From positions 1-51,380 of the forward strand of contig JACUUN010000008.1 in assembly GCA_014859265.1 (NCBI GenBank): a stretch of DNA of 51,380 bases, given 5' to 3'. Shown piece by piece: positions 45,214 to 51,380 of the stretch. The notes under the pieces were generated by a model. It ran no database searches and had not been told where the DNA came from. It worked only from the letters and a program-made list of their open reading frames with translations. Made by a program: the position numbers and the translations under genes. This DNA comes from Coriobacteriia bacterium (GTDB taxonomy: Bacteria; Actinomycetota; Coriobacteriia; Anaerosomatales; SLCP01). Position 1 is the first letter of the stretch; every line of letters begins with the position of its first letter.

Positions 45214-46167
45214 TCACTCCCCCTCGACAGCTCTCCCCCACCGGTCTACCGCCGCCAGCCACGGGGTGCGCTCGATAATAGCCGAGAACGAGACTCGCTC
45301 GGACGCCAGGTTCAGGCCAAGGAGGATGGCCGCAGCCACTACCGTGCCCGCGAACGGCAGCGCGGAGATGAGCAGCAGACCGGCGAGCATTCCGAACGCG
45401 TTCGCGCCAGCATCGCCGAGCATGCCCGACTCTCCCAGTTCGTAGCGCCAGATTGCCACCACCGGGCCGAGCGCGATCACCAGCACGAGTACCCCGTCGA
45501 GAAGCGTACTCACCAATGGCAACGCGTCTTCAGCACCGGCAAGCGACCACAAACCTATCGGCACGGTGACAAAGACGAGCAGCGTGTACGCTTTGAGAGC
45601 GCGTCCAGGACGCAGATCCAACAGATTCACGGTGTTCGCTGCGAGCCCGATGACCAACACTGCGGCACCATAGTGGAGCAGCGTTAGAACCGTCAATCCA
45701 TCCCAGCCGAAGGCAGGCCGCGCCGCACCCAGAAGCGCGAGGAATCCGATGCCGAACAGCTTGATCGCCCCGGTGGTCAGCCGGCCGTGCACCAGCGCCG
45801 AAAGATGCCCGCGAAACCCTTTGTGTCCAGCGCTGCCGAAGGCATCGTCGATGAGACCGAACACGAACGCACCGACGACGAGCGGGACGGCTGTCACGAT
45901 CTCGAACCAAAGCGAAGACGTGTATTCATGCGGCAGTCGGAAAACCATCGCCAGCAGCTGGTGAGTCGCTACCGCGACTCCCCAGAACACCCACACTATT
46001 CCGAGACCGAGCGGCACCTCGCGCCCGCGGTAGTTTCGTGCCATACGTCCGCACTCGACCAGGAAGGGCGCCAGCATGCGCATGCCCGCCCACGGCACCA
46101 GAATTGCTGCGCCGGACACGGCGACCAGCCCGACGACGTGCCAGATCAGCTCCATGCCACTCGGCAC
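45214..46167 (-). CDS. MraY/WecA-like membrane protein, altered site
   Basis: A 317-residue membrane protein of about ten helices resembling the polyprenyl-phosphate sugar-phosphate transferase fold. The early loop NYRGREVPLGLG (45-56) parallels the family's TPTMGG region. The DD pair is kept in GLIDDAFG (104-111). The third loop is ESGMLGDAGANAFG (246-259). But the usual NxxNLxDGLDGLA is replaced by NTVNLLDLRPGRALK (178-192), losing the second Asp. Activity may be changed or lost. GTG at 46167, with GGGGAGG five bases upstream, overlaps the previous stop; ATG at 46155 is an alternative. Confidence 0.75.
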   Translation of the reverse strand: MPSGMELIWHVVGLVAVSGAAILVPWAGMRMLAPFLVECGRMARNYRGREVPLGLGIVWVFWGVAVATHQLLAMVFRLPHEYTSSLWFEIVTAVPLVVGAFVFGLIDDAFGSAGHKGFRGHLSALVHGRLTTGAIKLFGIGFLALLGAARPAFGWDGLTVLTLLHYGAAVLVIGLAANTVNLLDLRPGRALKAYTLLVFVTVPIGLWSLAGAEDALPLVSTLLDGVLVLVIALGPVVAIWRYELGESGMLGDAGANAFGMLAGLLLISALPFAGTVVAAAILLGLNLASERVSFSAIIERTPWLAAVDRWGRAVEGE

Positions 46168-48476
46168 TACGCCTCCCCGCCCTCGGCCACGGACTGCGGC
46201 AGCCGCCAGAGCATCAGGTGTAGGATGCCTACGCCCACATAGATCATTATGAGCGCCGGGATCACGATTCCCGAGTCTTCGGTCACGTACGCGGCAAGGC
46301 CGCCGATCAGACACGCCGCCATGCCCGCCGAGTATCCGGGGTTCTCTTTCAGCGTAGCGGCGAAGTCACCCTGCGGGCGCCACCGCATGAAGCCGAGGAA
46401 AGCAAGTACCGCGATCAGCAGATAGGACCAGTTGGTGCGGGTCAGAACCCGGATGTTCGTCTCTGCTTTGCGCACGACGATGAGCCACAGCTCGGAGACG
46501 CCGCCCTTGGTCATACTCTCCCATGCGCGAGCGAGGTGGGACTGCGAGCCCGTATCGGCACGCATGTCGATGAAGGAGAAGGCCGCGATGAGCAGCACCA
46601 TCACCAGCAGCGAGCCCGCAACGATCCGCCAGTCCACGCGAATCCCGTTGTGGATGACCCACATCGCACCGAAACCGACGACTCCCCAGATCGCCACGGC
46701 CACGTTGGCGCCGAGCGTGGGCGACGCCCCTATCCACGTCACTGCGAGGCCGAGGAGCGGAATGCCCCAGAGTCCTGCGGCTCGGGCCCACGCGGCATCG
46801 CGGTACTCGTCGAGCAGCAACCCGAAACCGATGATGGCCGCACCGAAGATGAGCGCAGCGCCCTCGTTGCCGAGACCGTAGTAGCGAGCCGCGAGCAGAG
46901 GCGAGTAGCCGAGGAAGCTCGTGTAGGACAGGGGTGCACCGAGTAGCTGGTCCACGCCTATGACCACCACGATGAGCAGGCTCAGGACCACCACAGGGAT
47001 GCGGGGGCCGGCCAGACGCTCGAGGACCAGTCCCACGGCCCAGAGAATCACAAGAGTGACGAAGAAGCTGAAGAGCGCTTCGCCGGATGTCGCCGGCCGC
47101 GGGTCCACAAGGAACATGAGAAGTGACGCGGGTGGCACGGCAAGTGCAAGCATCATCAGCTTGCGACCGAGCGCCGAGATCAACGCCACCGTGCGCCCGA
47201 GCCACCGGCGTGCGCGCAGAAGCACTACCGTACATACCAGCAGGAGGACAGTGGTGGTGGCGATGAAGCCGTTGACGACCGCGGGTTTGGCGGTGTCGAC
47301 CGCGACAGCAGTGGCGTTTGCGGCTTCGAGCGTGGCGATGCGATCTGTCAGGTGCTCAGCGGCACCGTCGGATACCATCCGGTTCCCCAGCACCTCCACG
47401 GGGATATCGATGCCGAGCTCGCCGAGGACCGTCGCCGCGATGTCCAGGTTGGTGACGAGCCCGCTGCGCTGCGTCGACGAGGAGCTGAGATACCCGGACC
47501 AACCGGGCCCGTAGATCACGGCGGGCCCGAGGCCGGTCACCGTACCGGGATTCTCGGCGAGTACCTGCGGCACCACCATGAGGACGCCATCGTCCGGGAG
47601 TGACTCGAGCGCCATCCTCACGACCGCGTCGAGCGTGCCCACCGCCGCGAGACGATGGGCCTCGGCGACAGCAGGTGTTACGTCTACCGCGACCTCGCGC
47701 GCCCGGTGCGGGTCCCCGGCATCAAGCACGATGAGGGAGGGACCTCCGTGTCCGTCTGCGCCATCGACGACGCGCTCGTACTCGGACTTGAATGCCTCCA
47801 GGTCGGTGGCGAAGCCGAACGGAGCATCGGGATCGTTGACGATGAGCTCGCTTGAGACGCTTCCCAGTCGAACCCGACCATCTTCATCCATAGCGACCGC
47901 AGCGGCGGGGCGGTTGCGCCACAAACCGCGCACCTCGTATCCGGCGTCGGAGTTGCCCACCGCTCCCGTGATCCCGCCGGCGTCGGTGACCGCCTGCCCG
48001 AGGGCCCCGAGTCTGACCGCGAGCGTGGTCGCCTGCTCGTTGAATCGCACCGTCCTCGGGAGACCGAGAAAGACGATGTCGTAACCGGTCGCATCGATGC
48101 CCGTCATCCGGCGGTACGCGTCGAGCGCTGTGCCGCCCTCGAAGTATTCGTTCACACTGTGAGACTGCGGCGCGATCGGATCAGCGGCAGCCCAAGAACC
48201 TGCCGAGAACGTGAGCGCGCCCTGCAGCGGTGAGGAACCGATGACAAGGCGGCTCCTGCTGCGAAGGTTGATGTTGCCTACGGCGCCCTGTTCAGCCAGT
48301 GCGTGGATAGTCGGGGCAACCGCTGGATCCACATCGCTCCACTGGAGATACGGGGCGAGCACAAGGACCACACGGGGCGCCGGCTGCGACAGCGACCCGG
48401 CAGCGTGAACCGGAGCAGTGAGTTCCACGGTGAGTACCACGGCGGCGGTCAGGGCGAGAATGGCGACACGCTTCAT
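46167..48476 (-). CDS. Large ectodomain and multi-helix membrane protein
   Basis: A 769-residue protein with a signal peptide (1-26), then an extracellular domain of about 375 residues. RVVLVLAPYLQWSDVDPAVA and APTIHALAEQGAVG at its start, and LVTNLDIAATVLGELGI near 340-356, resemble alkaline-phosphatase-superfamily folds, but I do not see the metal-binding Asp/Thr set. From about 400 to 765 there are about ten membrane helices, with the distinctive RYYGLGNEGAA (531-541). ATG at 48476 has AAGGGA eight bases upstream. I recall similar unnamed proteins in other Gram-positives, but no function. Transcribed with the MraY-like gene. Confidence 0.7.
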   Translation of the reverse strand: MKRVAILALTAAVVLTVELTAPVHAAGSLSQPAPRVVLVLAPYLQWSDVDPAVAPTIHALAEQGAVGNINLRSRSRLVIGSSPLQGALTFSAGSWAAADPIAPQSHSVNEYFEGGTALDAYRRMTGIDATGYDIVFLGLPRTVRFNEQATTLAVRLGALGQAVTDAGGITGAVGNSDAGYEVRGLWRNRPAAAVAMDEDGRVRLGSVSSELIVNDPDAPFGFATDLEAFKSEYERVVDGADGHGGPSLIVLDAGDPHRAREVAVDVTPAVAEAHRLAAVGTLDAVVRMALESLPDDGVLMVVPQVLAENPGTVTGLGPAVIYGPGWSGYLSSSSTQRSGLVTNLDIAATVLGELGIDIPVEVLGNRMVSDGAAEHLTDRIATLEAANATAVAVDTAKPAVVNGFIATTTVLLLVCTVVLLRARRWLGRTVALISALGRKLMMLALAVPPASLLMFLVDPRPATSGEALFSFFVTLVILWAVGLVLERLAGPRIPVVVLSLLIVVVIGVDQLLGAPLSYTSFLGYSPLLAARYYGLGNEGAALIFGAAIIGFGLLLDEYRDAAWARAAGLWGIPLLGLAVTWIGASPTLGANVAVAIWGVVGFGAMWVIHNGIRVDWRIVAGSLLVMVLLIAAFSFIDMRADTGSQSHLARAWESMTKGGVSELWLIVVRKAETNIRVLTRTNWSYLLIAVLAFLGFMRWRPQGDFAATLKENPGYSAGMAACLIGGLAAYVTEDSGIVIPALIMIYVGVGILHLMLWRLPQSVAEGGEA

Positions 48477-48738
48477 GCAACAGTCCCTTGCGGCGCGCAT
48501 GGCGCACTCTGTCCGGAGGCGGTCCTGGCGAGGGGGCGTACTCCGAGGTCGAGACCTGGTAGTCGGCCGACCGGGCGTCGGGCGCCCGCCTGCAAGTATA
48601 GCCGAAGCCCCTGCGCAGACATCGCGCACGTAACAGAACGGTCATCACGCCCCGACTGCCGCCTGAATGCACTCGGGAAGCATTACAATACTGCGGGATG
48701 CTGCAACTTCGCGACGCGGCGCCGAGGGAGGAGGACCC
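48477..48738. promoter_or_regulatory. Divergent promoter region of murJ
   Basis: This gap separates the leftward ectodomain gene from rightward murJ. TACAAT (48684-48689) is a strong -10 for murJ, with transcription starting near 48696; its -35 is poor. On the minus strand TATACT (48600-48595) is a candidate -10 for the opposite gene. The duplicated GGAGGAGG before murJ ends at 48734. No gene is supported inside. Confidence 0.45.
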
Positions 48739-50343
48739 ATCAGTAAGCCGGCTATAGCCCGCTCCACAGCGATAATGTCGATCTCCACCGCGCTTTCCCG
48801 CATCACCGGGTTTGTGCGCACGTGGGCGACGGCATACGCCCTCGGTGTGACCGCGATGGCCGCATCGTACAGCGTGGCGAACAACATCCCTAACATGGTC
48901 TACGAGCTCGTCGCCGGCGGGGTCATCAGCTCGCTCTTCATCCCGGTCTTCATGCAGCGCCGAAAGCAGGGCGGCGAGGACGACGCCTGGCGCTACGCGA
49001 GCTCGCTCTTCAACCTCACCGTAGTCTCGCTGGGAATCGTCTCGATCCTCGCTACGGTCTTCGCCGCCCAGGTCGTGCGCACCCAGACATTCAGAATCAC
49101 GCCTGAAGAGGCCCGACTGGCGACCGAGTTCTTCCGCTTCTTCGGTGTGCAGATCGTGGCATATGGTGCCGGGGCGGTCATCAGCGGCCTGCTTAATGCG
49201 CAGCGCCGCTTCTTGTGGCCCGCCATCGGCCCGGTCTTCAACAATCTGGTTGTCATCGTCACGTTGCTCGGTCTCTACGTGCCGATCTACGGCCACGACC
49301 CGGACCTCGCCTTCATCATCCTGGCAATCGGGACGTCGCTCGGCGTGTTCGCGATGTTCCTCGTACAAGTGCCGAGCCTGGTCAAGTCGGGTGTTCGCTA
49401 CACGCCGACCATCGATCTGCGCCATCCCGGGATGCGCACGATGGCACGCATGGCGGTACCGACACTCATCTACGTCGCCACCAACGTGGTCGCTGTCTCG
49501 TTCAGGAATGCCTACGCGCTAGAGACCTCGATCGAGGGGCCTGCAACCCTGCTCTACGCGTGGATGTTCTACCAGCTGCCCTACGGCATCTTCGCCGTCG
49601 CGCTCGCGACAGCCATCTTCACCGAACTCTCTGATGCGGCCGGGCAGAAGGACTGGGGCGCGTTCAAGGCCCAGTTTGCCCGCGGGTTCCGCGCCACGGC
49701 GCTTCTCATCGTGCCGATGGCCGCGATGCTCATCGCACTGAGCCGTCCGCTGATCACGCTCTACAGGGCAGGTCGCTTCACCGCCGAGGACGTTCCCGCA
49801 GTGGCCGAGATCCTCGTCTGGTGGGCAGTGGGTCTCTTCTTCTTCGCCGCATTCATGTACGTGCTCAAGACCTTCTACTCCATGCAGGACACGCGCACCC
49901 CTATGCTCACCAACCTGGGTCTGACTGTGATTCAGATCGCGCTCTATGCAACACTCACTACCGGCATCGCCGGATGGGCCGGGATCGGCCTCAAAGGCAT
50001 ACCTATCGCCGACGGCATCTTCTACTTCCTGAACCTCACGGCGCTCGCCCTCATTCTGCGTACACGCATCGGCGGTTACGACATCCGGGGCATCACATCT
50101 CTGCTCGTCCGCGTGGTCGTCTCTGCGATTCTTGGTGGAGCGAGCGCGTGGGGCGTCGCACAGCTCGTGGAGACGGCCGGCACCCCGGGTGGCGCGCTCA
50201 TCCAGGTGATCGCCGGAGGCGTCGTCGGGCTTGCGGTCAGCTACGGCCTCGCGTGGCTGATGGGCGTCAGTGAAGTCGCTGTCGGCTTGGGCATGGCCCG
50301 CCGCGTGCTCGGGCGGCTGTTCGGACGGAGTGGCGGCCCATGA
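48739..50343 (+). CDS. murJ: Lipid II flippase MurJ
   Basis: Moves lipid II across the membrane. The protein has about 534 residues and 14 helices, with N-terminal TALSRITGFVRTWATAYALG matching the family. The start is unusual: the only ATG codons in frame are at 48667, upstream of the likely transcription start, and at 48775, which would remove part of helix 1. ATC at 48739 has GGAGG seven bases upstream (48727-48731) and gives SKPAIARSTAIMSISTALSR, the expected N-terminus. The C-terminal tail is short, without the pseudokinase domain found in some actinomycetes. It overlaps the next gene by four bases. Confidence 0.9.
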   Translation: MSKPAIARSTAIMSISTALSRITGFVRTWATAYALGVTAMAASYSVANNIPNMVYELVAGGVISSLFIPVFMQRRKQGGEDDAWRYASSLFNLTVVSLGIVSILATVFAAQVVRTQTFRITPEEARLATEFFRFFGVQIVAYGAGAVISGLLNAQRRFLWPAIGPVFNNLVVIVTLLGLYVPIYGHDPDLAFIILAIGTSLGVFAMFLVQVPSLVKSGVRYTPTIDLRHPGMRTMARMAVPTLIYVATNVVAVSFRNAYALETSIEGPATLLYAWMFYQLPYGIFAVALATAIFTELSDAAGQKDWGAFKAQFARGFRATALLIVPMAAMLIALSRPLITLYRAGRFTAEDVPAVAEILVWWAVGLFFFAAFMYVLKTFYSMQDTRTPMLTNLGLTVIQIALYATLTTGIAGWAGIGLKGIPIADGIFYFLNLTALALILRTRIGGYDIRGITSLLVRVVVSAILGGASAWGVAQLVETAGTPGGALIQVIAGGVVGLAVSYGLAWLMGVSEVAVGLGMARRVLGRLFGRSGGP

Positions 50344-51020
50344 GGACTGTGGCGCTGATACCTGCGCACAATGAGGCGGAGCGACTCGCGGCCACACTCG
50401 ATGCGCTCCGTTCGGTCCGGGGGATCGATGGTGTCATCGTGGTAGACGACGCATCCACCGATGACACTGCCGAGATTGCCCGTCGGAACGGTGCCGCCGT
50501 GGTGCACCTCGAATGCAACCTCGGGAAGGGCGGTGCGCTCGAAGCCGGAGTCGCTGAGATCGGCGACCCTGACGTGCTGCTCCTTCTCGACGGGGACCTC
50601 GGCGACACCGCCTCAGAGGCTGGTGCACTCCTCGCTCCCGTCCTCGACGATGTCGCGGACATGAGCATCGCCCGCTTCCCGAGGCCTGCGGGCAAGGCCG
50701 GGTTCGGGCTCGTCAAGGGGCTCGCCCGCTGGGGCATCCGCGGGCTCGGCGGACCGTTCGATGCGCAGGCACCCCTCTCCGGTCAGCGGGCCCTCAATCG
50801 CGCTGCCCTGCAAGTCTGTCGGCCCTTTGAGTCAGGCTACGGCGTAGAGGTCGTACTTACCGTACGAGCGCTGCGGGCAGGACTGCGGATTGTCGAGGTG
50901 GAGACAATGATGGCCCACGCTGCCACCGGGCGAGACCTCGCCGGATTCGCACACCGCGGACAGCAGTTCACGCACGTGGTAGGGGCGCTACTGCGCCTCG
51001 CTCGCGAACGTGCTCGCTAA
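50340..51020 (+). CDS. GT2-family glycosyltransferase
   Basis: A 226-residue GT-A fold enzyme. The N-terminus ALIPAHNEAERLAATLDAL and VVDDASTDDTAEIA bind the nucleotide sugar; LLLDGDLGDT carries the DxD-type metal site. It has no membrane helices of the usual GT2 synthase type. It starts ATGA over the murJ stop, so it is translated with murJ. The donor and acceptor are unknown; a cell-envelope glycan is a reasonable guess from its neighbours. Confidence 0.85.
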   Translation: MRTVALIPAHNEAERLAATLDALRSVRGIDGVIVVDDASTDDTAEIARRNGAAVVHLECNLGKGGALEAGVAEIGDPDVLLLLDGDLGDTASEAGALLAPVLDDVADMSIARFPRPAGKAGFGLVKGLARWGIRGLGGPFDAQAPLSGQRALNRAALQVCRPFESGYGVEVVLTVRALRAGLRIVEVETMMAHAATGRDLAGFAHRGQQFTHVVGALLRLARERAR

Positions 51021-51026
51021 CAACCG

Positions 51027-51380
51027 CTACCTGGGCCAGGGTGCCTGGGCACCGTCGCCGGTGCCGAAGTAGCCGTTCGCCTGACCGGTGAGCACCCACG
51101 TCAACGAGAACGCGCCTTCCGGTGCGCCGATGTGGTCGACACCGGACATCCCCGCTTCGAGAGCAGCCGCGGCGATGCCGGTGGCCTGCGTCTGAGCCTC
51201 GACTCCGCATGCCGGCATGCCGTCGCCCGCAAGCGCTCTCCCCACTGCCATCGCGCCCTCGTCCGGAATCCCATCGAACGCTGCGAGCACGACGACCGCG
51301 TCAATCGACACTCTGGGACCGGGGTCACCGTCAATACGCAACACGCCTGCGGACGTCAGTACCTCGGTCAGAGGTCGCGC
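51027..51380 (-). CDS. MctB/SteB-like protein, C-terminal part
   Basis: The frame is open to the right edge, so the N-terminus is missing; about 118 residues are visible. The end VDHIGAPEGAFSLTWVLTGQ followed by GYFGTGDGAQAPWP matches the C-terminal pattern of the MctB (DUF3186) family, called SteB in corynebacteria, where it works with SteA in envelope integrity. In mycobacteria steA-steB precede pyrG and xerD, which also occur here. It ends six bases from the opposing glycosyltransferase stop. Confidence 0.65.
   Translation of the reverse strand, partial: ARPLTEVLTSAGVLRIDGDPGPRVSIDAVVVLAAFDGIPDEGAMAVGRALAGDGMPACGVEAQTQATGIAAAALEAGMSGVDHIGAPEGAFSLTWVLTGQANGYFGTGDGAQAPWPR

Overview
The window is high-GC bacterial chromosome with frequent GTG starts, dense operons and the cell-division gene order of an actinomycete. 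SepF and DivIVA are present, no ftsA accompanies ftsZ, and the block ftsZ / pgeF / yggS / sepF / yggT / divIVA / ileS / dksA-like / lspA / rluD follows the order known from Streptomyces. MurE carries the DNPR motif of meso-diaminopimelate-adding enzymes, so the wall is probably of the mDAP type. Together with the nucleoside-type BMP transporter, these features suggest an actinomycetota lineage outside the classical Streptomyces/Mycobacterium groups, possibly near Coriobacteriia; the class assignment is inference. I saw no rRNA, tRNA, CRISPR array, insertion sequence or prophage.

Layout. (1) 1-1044, minus: two small membrane-protein genes; the upstream one is broken by a stop codon and a frameshift. 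(2) 1248-15076, minus: rluD, lspA, dksA-like, ileS (with a complete T-box riboswitch and its own promoter), yggU, divIVA, yggT, proC, sepF, yggS, then phoU-pstBACS, then pgeF. The phosphate uptake operon lies inside the division-associated block, between pgeF and yggS. (3) 15152-16027, plus: one DUF4013-like membrane gene inserted between pgeF and ftsZ. (4) 16158-32036, minus: the dcw cluster, transcribed mraZ-rsmH-ftsL-pbp-murE-murF-mraY-murD-ftsW-murG-murC-murB-ftsQ-ftsZ. (5) 32417-33924, plus: a 44-residue one-helix protein, a DUF4349 lipoprotein and a small membrane protein. (6) 33805-38888, minus: a BMP-family nucleoside-type ABC transporter (lipoprotein, double ATPase, two permeases, small membrane protein). 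(7) 39014-45111, minus: xerD, ald, DUF3866, an M20 peptidase and pyrG. (8) 45214-51380: an uncharacterised envelope module. A MraY-like protein with an altered active site and a large ectodomain/multi-helix membrane protein read leftwards; murJ and a GT2 glycosyltransferase read rightwards; the end of a MctB/SteB-like gene enters from the right edge.

How it works together. Regions 2-4 supply peptidoglycan precursors (MurB-G, MraY), lipid II polymerisation at the septum (FtsW, class B PBP, FtsQ, FtsL), the Z ring and its membrane anchor (FtsZ, SepF), and pole/growth-zone organisation (DivIVA). Region 8 supplies the lipid II flippase MurJ. Visible control points are a MraZ-type operator at mraZ, a palindrome in the ftsZ promoter, the ileS T-box, and an 11-bp-phased array resembling Pho boxes before phoU.

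Most worth a second look: the paired MraY-like / ectodomain genes next to murJ, the pst operon embedded in the division block, the apparent ATC start of murJ, a 120-bp tail-to-tail overlap of two small membrane genes, and a very small membrane protein with an operator-like promoter. Start codons were chosen by reading ribosome-binding sites and overlaps, and some differ from the longest open frame.
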